Assembly (NCBI GenBank): GCA_000827325.1
Contig: KN832881.1
Span: 704,616-768,615 of the forward strand
DNA: 64,000 bases
Direction of reading: 5' to 3'
From: Oidiodendron maius Zn
Taxonomy: Eukaryota > Ascomycota > Leotiomycetes > Myxotrichaceae
Part shown: positions 9,264 to 20,550 of the stretch, in pieces
Layout: each line of letters starts with the position of its first letter
Numbering within the stretch: the first letter of the stretch is position 1
Notes under the pieces: generated by a model
Databases searched by the model: none
What the model was told of the DNA's origin: nothing
What the model saw: the letters and a program-made list of their open reading frames with translations, nothing else
Program-made: the position numbers and the translations under genes

Positions 9264-12200
9264 ATGCTATTGCCATGGCCAGGTTGGCTGGACTCCCGCG
9301 GCCAAAGCCACGCGAGCATAAACATCTTCAGGTCAAGATGGGTATTGTTGGCTTGTTACATAATATGGCTGGGCCTGACCAATGCAATGACGCCTGCGCA
9401 CATCGCGCAGTTGAGGAAAGAAACGGTAGAGATGTTTTACCATGGCTTCGATAACTACATGGACGTCGCATTTCCTGAAGATGAGGTGAGACCCTTCTAC
9501 ATGGTCAAGTATCTCGATGCTAACCTTCGCAGCTGCGGCCAGTGTCCTGTTTACCGTTGACTCGAGACCCAGGGAACCCACGCAACTTTGAACTCAATGA
9601 TGTTCTCGGAAACTATTCCCTAACTCTGATCGACAGCCTCTCTACCCTTGCAATACTTGCGTCTTCCCCGCCTGATCAAGAGTTTACCGGATCGAGGGCT
9701 CTTGGTGATTTCCAAGACGGCGTATCTTCTTTGGTGGAACAATATGGGGATGGTACAAGTGGACCTAGTGGACAGGGTCTACGGGCGCGAGGATTTGACC
9801 TGGATAGTAAGGTACAGGTTTTTGAAACGGTGATAAGGGGAGTTGGAGGACTGTTAAGCGCACATTTGTTTGCTTCCGGGGAGCTTCCTATTAACGGATA
9901 CGAACCTCGACTGGCAAAGAGCACAATTAGGGAACAGAAAGAGAAGCATATTGCCGGTGAAACTACATCTATTGCGTGGCCCAATGGCTTTCGATATAAC
10001 GGGCAACTCCTACGCCTGGCCCTAGACCTTGCGCAGCGCTTGCTTCCAGCATTTTATACCGCAACCGGCATGCCATATCCAAGAGTCAACCTGCGACACG
10101 GAATTCCGTTTTACCGAAATTCACCTTTCAATCAAGGCTCTGATTGGGATGAATCTCTTCCCGAAGATGCACCTGAAATCACGGAGACATGCAGCGCGGG
10201 AGCAGGAAGCCTAGTCCTGGAGTTTACTGTATTGAGTCGGCTGACAGCCGACCCAAGATTCGAACAACTTGCGAAACGAGCATTCTGGGCCGTGTGGGAT
10301 AGGAGAAGTGCCATTGGTCTCATTGGAGCAGGCGTTGATGCTGAAAACGGCCAGTGGATTGGGCCATATTCTGGAATTGGCGCAGGATCGGACAGCTTTT
10401 TTGAATACGCCCTGAAAACATCCATTTTACTTTCCGGACACGAAAATCCCAATTTAACGAACCCTTTCAACCACTCTCCCACGTCATGGCTTGACCCAAA
10501 TACAATCCATACACCATTAACCGCCGAGGAAAACTCAGCTGAAGCTTTCCTTGACACTTGGCACGAAGCACATGCAGCTATTAAGAGACATTTATACACC
10601 AGTACTCATCACCCACACTATGTTAATGTCCATTTAGTTACTGGCTCCCCACAGGCATTCTGGATTGATAGCCTTGGTGCTTATTATCCTGGTTTGCTGA
10701 CATTGGCTGGAGAAGTGGAAGAGGCTATTGAAACGAATCTGCTCTATACTGCACTGTGGACACGATACGCGGCACTTCCCGAACGTTGGTCGGTGCGCGA
10801 TGGCCAAGTAGAAGGTGGTCTGGGATGGTGGCCCGGCCGTCCTGAGTTCATTGAATCCAATTATCATCTTTACCGCGCTACTAGAGATCCCTGGTATCTC
10901 CATGTTGGCGAGATGGTGCTGAAGGATATTAAACGCCGATGCTGGACTGAGTGTGGCTGGTCAGGTCTGCAGAATGTGGCCACCGGTGAAAAGAGTGACC
11001 GAATGGAGAGTTTCTTCCTTGGAGAGACAGCAAAATATCTTTATCTCCTCTTCGACCCTGACCATCCTCTTAACTCGCTCGATGCTGCCTACGTGTTCAC
11101 GACAGAGGGTCACCCACTCATTCTTCCTAAAGAAATGGCGCACCGTGTTGCGCGGAAGAAGAGGCCTGCTACAACGAAGGACATTTCAAGCTATCCGCCC
11201 GAACGAGGTAGAGACCAATGCCCGGTACCTCCTGCAGCCATTCCATTTACTATGTCTGCAACAGCAGCTCGTGCAGATATCTTTCATGCGTCTAGTTTGA
11301 TCGGACTACATCTGATTCCAAACTCTCGTTCAATAGAAGCTGGAAAGCTTAAAAGAGGGTCTTATGCGTCAGAATTGCACGCATTTCCGAATCACACTTA
11401 TTACCCTTGGACACTACCAGAAACCCTCATGCCAGTTAATGGAACATGCGACAAGCTCCCTATGAAGACCACCTTTAGCATCGAATTTCCATCTACGGTA
11501 CCCCTAGCATCAGCTGACTCCCAGAATTTTATATCTTTCGGGTCTAACACTCTCACTCGGTTGAATGATGGCATCCTCATTAGAAGCTTGGCGGGATTAA
11601 AGCTAAGCATGGTGTATGAGTCCCCAAGCCCATTTCGAGGCATCGATGGTCACCTTATGGAATCATGGCGAGTCTGGACCATCGGCAATATTGCACTTGG
11701 TCGAGATGAGAAATTACTTCTCCCCCGAGGGGTTGTTGGAGATTTGCATGATCCTACTTTCTCTCGAGTTCGGGATACCACAATGCTCGACCTTGTTGTA
11801 CAACTTGAAGCAGCGGTTACAACCAATCAAACATCTCCTGGAGATAGTGAGATGTTCTACTCAGAGTCTCCTGAAGAGGCCAACGAGATGCCTATTATGT
11901 CTTTCAACACAAAAGTAGGCAGCACTACTCCCAGTCTAGCCGGCGAATATAGGGGTATGCTTTCCTCACTTATCGACCAAGTCACTTCTGTCCTCCGCGA
12001 CCCTGCGACTACCTTAGTCCCTCAGCCAGAAGCCGCACCAATTTACCCCTTAGTCACCATTCCCGCAATAATTCCCACTGGGAAAGGTGCTGCGCCGATC
12101 ATTGATGTGGCAGAGGCACCAGATCCTAACGATGGGACTAAAGTAGAGAGATTAAGTTGGGGCAAGGTCTTCATCGGTGATGAAGCGTGTACGAGACTTC

Positions 12201-12598
12201 CTGATGAAGCTCCCCGGAAGCACCAAGTCCTCGTCATAAGACGTGGCGGATGTTCGTTCTCTGAAAAACTGGCTAATATACCCAGCTTCACGCCCTCCGC
12301 TCAAAGTCTGAAGTTGGTCGTCATCGTGTCTAGTTCCTCTGACGACGACTTAGATGAGGAAGCGAAGAGCGAGTACCCGAATTCCTGGGAGATGGAGTAT
12401 GGTCTTATCAGGCCGTTATTGGACATTGAACAGCGAACGCCTAGTGGACTGCTACGCCATCATCCAATCTCCATGGTGATGGTTGGGGGCGGTGAGGCCA
12501 CAATCGGCTTGTTCCACCAAGCTAGGAGCATCGGTTTGAGAAGGAGATACCACATTGAGAGCCAGGGGTTGGTTGTTGGAAATATTATTGTTGTTTGA
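9264..12598 (+). CDS. MNL1: EDEM-type ER alpha-mannosidase-like protein with PA domain (GH47)
   Basis: Homologue of Mnl1/Htm1 and EDEM, which trims mannose from misfolded glycoproteins in the ER lumen to mark them for ERAD. Exons are 9264-9485 and 9533-12598 (phase 0, joining PEDE to LRPVSCLPL), giving 1095 residues. A hydrophobic segment (WVLLACYIIWLGLTNA, about residues 28-43) acts as signal peptide or anchor. The GH47 domain covers roughly 45-600, with ELNDVLGNYSLTLIDSLSTL, ETCSAGAGSLVLEF near 290, and the closing YVFTTEGHPL near 595. The C-terminal 950-1090 region is a protease-associated domain (KHQVLVIRRGGCSFSEK). Length exceeds yeast Htm1 (about 800) because of this PA domain, as in EDEM3. 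It contains possible N-glycosylation sites such as NYS and NHT. The start at 9264 is the first ATG of the frame; the true start could be slightly different. Confidence 0.92.
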
Positions 12599-13158
12599 TC
12601 TTGTCGATATGTATGTGAATATGAGTGAAATGAACTGCATATGGCATTGGGAATCGGGCGTTGCTAAGATACCATATATAATTTCAATTGATACCTTATG
12701 TTCCTCAACTATCACAACTCTCTTATAGGAAACGATAAGTAGTAGAACTTGCTGCATAATCCTCAGATGCTCGAACATGGAGAGCTGTTTCCACCGATGG
12801 TAAGGAGGAGGTAAGCTGCGAGGTGCTTCATTTCAATGATTATGATAGAGTGTAGAGCAACAGGAGATTCAATCAATTTAACCACAAGTTAGCGGAGACT
12901 GAAACTTCAAGTTCTGAAGTTGAATTTGGGGGGTTTTTTTTTTTTTTCTTTTCTTTCTTTGGTAAATTTATGGAGTCGTAAGGAGTAGCACGACCGCGAG
13001 TGCTTAGAATTGCGGAAGCTCTCAAACTTACGTACGAGGTCTGGCACGTCAAGTAGCAGCGTTTCCTGAGAGATCCATTCCTTCTCATCATAGTCCATGA
13101 ATTTCACCTCATAAAAACCTCACGTTTCTTGCCACGCCTTTACTTAGCCATGATCTCC
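12599..13158. other. Spacer with homopolymer tract
   Basis: The 3' region of the EDEM-like gene, then non-coding sequence. A run of 14 T follows a G-rich stretch at 12934-12947 and continues into a T/C-rich tract. No gene recognised. Confidence 0.5.
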
Positions 13159-13868
13159 TCAATGTATATTTACGACTCCATCTACAGTGAGAGGCCCAGG
13201 TGATGGTTTTGGACGAAAATACGGGTCCATTGCATGGGACATGGCTGGTGCAAGATGATCGGCCGACATGACGGGGTATATGCCACTGAGCCAGACGGGT
13301 AATCCTAACTCACAGCTCAGAGGGTTGCATTGGAGGATCTTGAAAGGCCCGATCTTCTGGAAAGAGAGCTTCGTCTGGTTCCGTGGGCAATAACTAGGGT
13401 TCGCCGGCCTTGCTATCTTAAGATATGCCCATCCTGTATCGAATTTTGGCTTGCGGTGGGTGGCATCATATGCTAACTTCATTTTCGCTCTGTGAAGTAC
13501 GAAACCAGGCACTTCCTCCTCGTCCTCCTCTCTATTTAGGGACGGATCATCGGCCATCCTTGCTGCAGCAACTTCCTGGGTGGTGTTATCTCCATTTATG
13601 AAGTGTAGGTGGTCTTCGCCGTGCTCGAAGACTTGATTGGCTACGGCAACTTGTACTGCATCAATCGCGGTCTGATACAGGTGTGATTTATATCATCCCA
13701 ATTGATGCTCTTGGCCACCGGCCTCCACATATCCCTGCTAACTTGCTCCCTATCTTTCGACCAAACAGCATCATAAACGGCATAGCGTGTCGGCGGGTCT
13801 GCATAGATTAGGTCCATTGCAGGTATTTTGTGTCGGTTCTCGTTGTATAATCGACGTGCAAACTCCAA
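13159..13868 (-). mobile_element. Relic of a Ty3/Gypsy-type retrotransposon, Pol C-terminal region
   Basis: Two minus-strand frames, 13868-13641 and 13557-13159 (the second extends upstream to overlap the first region in another phase), read as the end of a retroelement polyprotein. The downstream part has the signature that follows integrase in Gypsy elements: KLSFQKIGPFKIL, CELGLPVWL, then YPVMSADHLAP and PYFRPKPSPGP, with FVLHRAKMKLAYDATHRKPKF before it. The upstream part contains FARRLYNENRHKIPAMDLIYADPP. A frame change near 13680 breaks continuity, and no reverse transcriptase, protease or LTR can be seen nearby. This is therefore a truncated, non-functional fragment. Confidence 0.72.
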
Positions 13869-14029
13869 TACGTAGGTAGTTAGTATATACGTCTAGTACT
13901 TGGACGCGCAATTGAGCTGTATCTGCCGGCATCCTTTGCTTCGAAGTGGATGTCGGGAATGCTGTTTAACGAGAGTGTTATATCCTTCTCATCAAGTGCC
14001 CGCTGTCGAAAGTAGACAAGTTCGCGCAT
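13869..14029. other. Flank of the retroelement relic
   Basis: Short non-coding stretch leading into the AT-rich block; it may contain further eroded element sequence, but nothing is recognisable. Confidence 0.35.
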
Positions 14030-14335
14030 TTTGAATAAGCAGCATTTATCTATTCTAAATTATTCAATAATAATTTTGTTCTGAAAGATTAAGATTTTTT
14101 ATTAGATTGGTCAATCTTTTTGTTTGATCTATAAATATTTGGTATTTTAACTTCATTTAAAGACGATCTAAATATTTTATAAAATTTTATTTTTACTTTT
14201 CAAATTTAAAACAATAACTTGTGTAAGAATATCACTATTGAGACGCGTTTTATTTAAATTAACTATATTAAATTATATATATTTTTATTGCATAATCTTG
14301 AATAAAAGGGCGCAATCGTGATTCTTAAGTTGAGT
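14030..14335. repeat. Very AT-rich block beside the retroelement relic
   Basis: About 300 bases composed mainly of A and T (for example TATTTAAATT and TATAAAATTTTATTTTTA), in sharp contrast with flanking sequence. No coding frame survives. Such blocks next to transposon relics in Pezizomycotina are often the product of repeat-induced point mutation; I infer this from composition and position only. Confidence 0.6.
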
Positions 14336-15393
14336 CTCTTGTCTGATAGAAATGTTAGTATAGGCGGAGGCGGTATATTGCCTAAGCACTTGCCTTTCCC
14401 ATGTTCACCAGCTTGGCATGTCCTGCGCCTCCGCCATAAGCTACTGTAAGTGAATCAAATCATCCAGAAGCCCCAGCAAATACGATTGTACCTCGTGTTG
14501 CAAGACTGGAGCTGTTATTTAGCCCGGTGAACGACCGCAAGACCGTCGATCTCTTCCCATGTCCTCTTCAAGTCTTTCGAAGGTGAGAAGGTGTTCGCGA
14601 AGGCTTTATGTCTTAGACGTCAAAGGCTGTGTGGGGGTACCTGTATATCATATCACGTGATGAACACAGCAAGCAAACGGGATTCTGTCAAAGATTCTCT
14701 CTCATAATAGACTAGGAAGGCGAGGGCGACGCCACTTCTTGCTTGGAGATATTTCTTTTGCCGAGATTCCTTTCGTTGTCTGTTTTGACTCGACGCTGGA
14801 TGACGGACGGATCAAGGAAAGGCTGCGGGACAGCTTGGGATGAGAATTCGACGACTAATTTCATTTATGAGAAACAATTCAATGCCAAAAGGACAGTTTG
14901 TACCTCGAATGACTTTTCCCATACTATTCCTCACGAAAGTTTCTCCCCTGGACTCGGGAGCTTCAGCGTATGATATGGCGGAATGATTAGACGTAGGTGG
15001 GCGCAAAGGCCTTCTGGAGAAGTCTCTTATTGGTTGCATAGTCGTATTTACTACCATGAATAAACCTCGAGAACAGGGTTAACTACCTCTAGCTGAGGCA
15101 TCACATATGCTGGAACTTCCAGATGGTTGAACTCTGAGGCCGTCGCCGTCCCCTTAAAGTATCTCGAGGTCTCGTCTAATATGCCGTAGTAGGACTAGCG
15201 CTCAAGAACCAAAAGATCAGAGGGAGCTGACTCACCATTCAGCCATCTGCCTTCTCAACCCCTCTATCTCATTCCTATGGGTTGAAGAATATTCGGTAGC
15301 CACACCGGTTGCCAATCGCCGATTACCGCCAAAGCCCAAACTGCATTGTCGCGGCTAGGCCCACGAGCACCAAACTGACTCGTACATACACGT
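14336..15393. other. Spacer and upstream region of the Zn2Cys6 gene
   Basis: No gene recognised. It contains a second exact copy of the palindrome ATCACGTGAT at 14652-14661. The last few hundred bases should hold the promoter of the regulator at 15394. Confidence 0.5.
14652..14661. promoter_or_regulatory. Palindromic E-box ATCACGTGAT (second copy)
   Basis: Exact copy of the 10-bp palindrome at 9051, lying 733 bases upstream of the Zn2Cys6 start codon. A role as a bHLH binding site is inferred from the CACGTG core. Confidence 0.45.
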
Positions 15394-17755
15394 ATGGAAG
15401 GGATTCATACTAGTGGAGGGGCCGCAAGTCCAGCAACCAGCGGGCGGCCTGGCACAGCAGGGGAAAGCTACAAGAGGAAGCGAAGTGGTGCCGAGTTCGA
15501 GAGTAGCCCTGGAACGGGCGGCGATGGCGAAGGCGAGGAGGAGGAGGAGAGCAGGAAAAGACAGCCTGGAGTAAAAAGAGCTTGCAATGAGTGCCGCCAG
15601 CAGAAAGTGAGTCTTAACGCTAATGTGGGCTTCTTGGTTGGAAGGCCCCAGCAATGCAGCTGTGAAGTCATGGCTTCCATTGTTGCAGAGAATATGGCTG
15701 ATGTCCTTTACCCTAGCTGCGATGCGATGTTGTTCAAGACCCATTTACGATCTGCTCACGTTGCAATCGACTGAAGCTCGAATGCAAGATTGAGTCGAAC
15801 TTCAAGCGCGTCGGCAAGAGGAGCAAGCATGCGGAAATGGAGAAGGAAATTGAACGTTTGCGACGAAACCTACACCAAGCACAAGTTCAAGGGTATGTTG
15901 TAGAAGACGATGTGGAAATCGAATCGCCTGCTGCCCCGAATGGCATGTATTCGAGGAGCAGCCAATCGTACATGGGTTCAGATGAGGCTGTTTCCTCCCT
16001 CTTACACCTTAAGCAAGGCGGGTCATACAATATGCCAAGGATTGTCAAAGAAATTGAGAATGTGGGTTTGACAGAAGATGCAATCAACCACCTCTTTAAT
16101 GAGTTTTGGTGTTGTTATCATCCGTGGCTACCCTTTCTCGACCCTTCTCAGACACCAGAAGCATACTATCAGCAAAGCCCTCTATTGTTCTGGACCATCA
16201 TTACTGTTGCGTCTCGTCGCTACAATATCGATCCTCACCTCTTAACAAATATCTCTGGGCCTTTCACAAGGCTCCTTTGGACAGCAGTTGGGGAAGTTCC
16301 CAATAATCACTATGTTGTGAAAGCACTGTGTATCCTTTGCTCGTGGCCTTTGCCAACTAGCACCACATCCACCGATCCTACGCATATCCTAAGCGGTGTT
16401 ATGATGAAGGCGGCCACCGGCATTGGCCTCCATCGACCAAGTCATACCCAGGACTTCTCTCGAGTCTCGGTCGATCTTAACAAAGAGCAGTTACATGACA
16501 GAGTCGTGACATGGGCCGTATGCAATATCGTGGCTCAAAGTATAGGAACGGGCTATGGCCAACCTGCGTCTACTCTATATGATTGGACGCTTGCGATCCG
16601 ACCTGGTGAGGATGGACCTTTTACACTCTCGCCGGAACTTGAAGCCCGACTTCAGATTGAGCGTTTCTGTGACAAAGTATCAAAAGAGATGTACAGCAAC
16701 GCCAGCGATCCTCGAGGTGTTGCAGGTGACGAGCTGAGAGCAATGCTGACTAGAGTGTACCGTCGAGAATTCAACGAGCTAAAGGTCTCCATCTTATCAC
16801 AGCAAAATTTGTCTCCAATAGTCAGGCTGCATGTAGTCGCGGCAGGCCTTCATCTTCGCCTATCAGCATTTTTTGACTCGAGTACAACCCAAGGCTATAT
16901 GGATGATTTAATGGGCCTTTGGCGGGCAGTTTTAGCATTCCTTGACCTCGTCTTCGAGCTTGAATCTCACTCCGTCGATAATGAGATGAATAACGGCATT
17001 CTACGATACGCCACAAATTATATACGGCAAATGATTGTCGCTGCTTGCTTTGCGCTGCTCAAGCTCACAAGCTCATTTTTTGCTAAAGAGATTGATTTCG
17101 AGCGTGGACGCCAGCTTTTCCATCGGACTATTCAAGCGATTAGAAATATGAGCATCATCAACAACGATCTTCCGTGGCGACTCGCGGAACTCATGGTACA
17201 GATGTGGAATGGTGCTCGTGTGGAGGCCCGTAGTCTCGCCTCGCAAATGGTCAATAACGAACAGAGCAGTAGTGAAATAAGAACTATAATAGATGATAGT
17301 CTACAACTAAAGGTACGATGCAGGATGAGCATGAGCCTCGTGTTCGATACAATATGGAGATGGAGGGAAGAATTTCAAGCTCAGGGGAGGGGTAATCTGG
17401 AAGGTAAGCAGACTGTGGTTCAATTATCTGTCTCACTCTAATACTCTGAACAGCCGCTGCAAAAAATCCCACTAATCCAGAGAGCGCTGCTGAGTCGTCA
17501 GCATCATCAACGCACTTGGACTCTACATTAATGCCAGCGGCACACCAAATTCAGAATCAACTCTTATCAGCAGCTGGGGCCGCAACCCCTAATTCCTCAT
17601 TGCCTTCTGCAAGCATGCTGTCAGGCAGTCTGGGATATAATGGCGAAAGTAATTATGAAGTCTTTGATCCACTGAACTGGATGCTGGATGGACTGGTTGA
17701 CTTCCCCTATTCATACGCAGCCGTTCAAGGTCTAGAGGCAAATGGGATGGGATAG
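15394..17755 (+). CDS. Zn2Cys6 fungal transcription factor with Fungal_trans domain
   Basis: Nuclear DNA-binding regulator; target genes unknown. Exons are 15394-15606, 15717-17403 and 17454-17755, giving 733 residues. Both introns have GT-AG ends; the first (110 nt) lies inside the zinc cluster, directly after CNECRQQK, and the second (50 nt) near the C-terminus. The cluster is CX2CX6CX9CX2CX6C at residues 64, 67, 74, 84, 87 and 94 (CNECRQQK, then LRCDVVQDPFTICSRC). It is followed by KRVGKRSKHAEMEKEIERLR, a linker and coiled-coil dimerisation helix. An acidic-basic N-terminal tail (GEGEEEEESRKRQ) precedes the cluster. The middle homology region covers about 190-560, with ILSGVMMKAATGIGLHRPS as its typical core. 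The X9 spacing and linker resemble Leu3/War1-type factors, but I cannot name an orthologue. Confidence 0.88.
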
Positions 17756-20304
17756 TTGTGTGATATTGTTTTATGCCACATTACGAACTGGGGCCTGCAG
17801 CACTGAGGTAGGTATACATATACAAACCTTGTTTGCATGGCCAAATTGTACATCACATATTAGGACGGGGTATTAGCATTGGGGTGGATTTATGATAACC
17901 CCTTCTGTTATAATGATGAATTTGAAGGGCAGAGCCTCGATATATGTGGCTCTATCATGACGAATTAAATACCCCTCAGATAAAAATATGGCTACTTTGA
18001 AAATCCAATAAAACGACCGTCCATATCCGTATGAGTCCATAGACCCAGGTCCTGACGGAGTGATCAGATTAACTGGCATGCCATCCTTGGTTCATCCGCA
18101 TAGGTGGAGTGATATAGTCCTTGGGTGAAGGCGATGTAAGGGTGCAGAGTATATAAACCTAGTCTTGTCTGCTAGAGATATATCTACAAGCTCCCTTAGC
18201 ACGAAATGACTATAGGATAGAAATATGTGGTGTGTAGTAAGGCTAAATTTATAATCCGTACAGTCAAAAGGGAGAGCGCGATCTTCACCATGCGTTACTA
18301 GCGCAGCTTTGTGATCGCTTAATCACAATATTAACTCCACTTCAGCGACGTCCCTTCCTTCTCGGCACCACCTAAACAAAGGCATGATTTAGCAGGGTGC
18401 AAAGTTTTCTGAATTTCAACCTACAAGTGACCACTACTTTAGCATTTGCGTTTCCAGCCAGATTGTGTCTTGTCCAGATGGAGGAGTCCAGCCATCATCT
18501 ACTAAGACAAGCTTATCTTTGCCTCTCCCACAACAATGAAAACGAACACAGCAAAGAACAAGAAATGGATTCCAAGTCTATCGCCAGCGTTTTGCTTCGA
18601 CGTTTGGTTCCCAAGCAGGAAATGGCCTTTTTTCCATTGCGGACAGGAATTTCACCTTTTTTCGACGCGCCGCGAACTGGTCGCCTGTTTTATCTTGGCT
18701 CTTGCCTGTTTTTATGATACTTGGAGTCGTCTGGTTTTAAGTATAAAGATATGCACAAAGAATGTTTCCCACTGCAGCCTTGCGTTATTTCATGATTCCA
18801 AGCTATTTCTTGTGTTACTTGCCTTTGACCTGATCTTGGACGCCGCACATGACACAGAGTAGATGCAAGGTCATTCTCTCTATGTGTATTATGCTCCGCC
18901 TCATTTTATGTGTGTAGAACTCGTCTGTAACGGCCTGTATGTTAATCCAGTTTGCGACATCCAATGATACAAGGCATTGTCTGGTTCCAGTCAAGTCTGC
19001 CCGCAGCTGTCATTATACCATGGCCAAGGTTACGAGCGTATCATGACGAGTCGTTCTGAGATTAAGGAGATCATATTTGATCACGGTTCGTTAGTATCTA
19101 GTGATATGTCACAAATTACGTTAATCAGAAGTCCCTAGTAGAATTTTGTCAGAAATTTAGTGGTTTGGTGTACTGAGAAGTTGGAAGTCTAAACCGCAAA
19201 TACCTGTTATCACCCAAGAAACTGTTTATAGGTTAAGTATGCACGTAATTCTATAGAATAATGCACCGGAACTTCGACTCAATGATCTACAGATAGTTCC
19301 AAGAGTGGCACCGTTCCTACACTTCTGTTACCCATATCCCTTGTTCTTATTCTGGATAGTTTCAGACGATTTGAGCCTGTAGGGTTTCGCGGAACGATGC
19401 ATTGCAAGGGCTCTCAGTATGATGTGCGATGCAAGACACATTGTTACGTGTCGGGATTGAGACAGAACATCGCTCCTGTTCCAAGTATGTTTAGCCTTCA
19501 TCGTTGCATATCAACGTGCTCTGGGATACTAAGTGTTTTAATAGAAGTTAACTTAGTGGGCAATGTTTCAAATCACCAGGAGTGAGATATTTCTCACGAA
19601 ACTGAGCAGCCAAAATCAAGATAATGATCAGCTTTCAACTATGTCGATGCTTGAGAGCGATGAGATACGAATTCCAGACTATTGCTGTCTAAAATAGCAG
19701 TAACGTTTTACATATTCCCAGTTGTCACAATCGCTTTTGCCAGCGATCTATATCCCAGAGCAGGAAAAGGGGGCAACTTGGAGTTGGGTATCTATTACGA
19801 ATAGGGGAAATGACAGCCCCGCCCGAATTGCTTACTATTAAAGGCTTAGATGTTACAGACATCCACCAGTCTTCTTCTGCCATATGCACAGCCTATCCGC
19901 GCGCCCGTCTCGGGACGTAATCTGTCCGGTTGTAGCTGTACTTTTGTGTTGGAACGGGAATCGAGGAAGCAACTGGGGTTGATCGGAGACAACCAATCCC
20001 GCTCGTCCTTTATATCAAAGTGCTCTTGCTCAAAAGGCACAGACCTGAATCACTTTCATGGATGTATGCATTCTACCTAGGCATCCTGCAACAGCTTTTC
20101 ATTCATATGTGCTTCTGGCGGGAACTTACGGCGAGGTGTGCGCCTATGGCAAGGCACACAGCCTCTGTCGATCATTCGAGGACAGGAAATCGAACTCTCC
20201 CTAATTACTCTGCCAGAGCCCATCTTTGCAGGGGCATGTTGCAGAGTATCACTGGTTGCTCTTGCCTTCCAACAGCGTTTTTACAATTCACATGCCTTTC
20301 GTAC
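17756..20304. other. Long gene-free spacer
   Basis: About 2.5 kb. Overlapping frames near 18397-18862 (+) and 19397-19585 (+) look random and have no domain or good splice pattern. No RNA gene or transposon protein was recognised. Confidence 0.45.
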
Positions 20305-20550
20305 TGTGGCTGACAACATGTGGCTGACCACCTGGGGCTGACAATCATGTGGCAGGCCACCTGTGGCTAATAGTTCTGTGGCTTGATGACATCAACTCCT
20401 CATCACACCAACCTCCTTCGGCACAACTACACGTTGTGGCACCAACCGCCTGTGGCTTGACGTAATGTGGCACAAAATATCTCGCTGCTTTGTGCTGTGG
20501 CTTGACAGGTGGCTCGCCAACTGTAGCTGTTACATTGTGACAGATATGGA
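20305..20550 (+). repeat. Degenerate minisatellite, ~15-bp unit starting TGTGGC
   Basis: TGTGGC occurs exactly at 20305, 20319, 20348, 20362, 20377, 20435, 20451, 20466 and 20496. The steps are 14, 29, 14, 15, 58, 16, 15 and 30 bases, all close to multiples of 14.5-15. Decayed copies fill some gaps: TGGGGCTGAC near 20333, GGTGGCTCG near 20507, TGTAGC at 20522 and TGTGAC at 20536. A common unit resembles TGTGGCTTGACNNCA. No open frame spans the array. Confidence 0.8.

Noticed and set aside
12934-12959. T/C-rich tract as a retroelement poly-A tail
   Set aside because: No non-LTR element coding sequence adjoins it, and the nearby relic is of Gypsy type, which ends in LTRs rather than poly-A.
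18397-18862. Two overlapping plus-strand frames of about 107 codons
   Set aside because: Overlap each other, no protein features; treated as non-coding.
20150-20230. TTCGA-like sequence suggesting a tRNA T-loop on the minus strand
   Set aside because: No pairing T-stem, acceptor stem or anticodon arm could be formed; no tRNA was found anywhere in the window.
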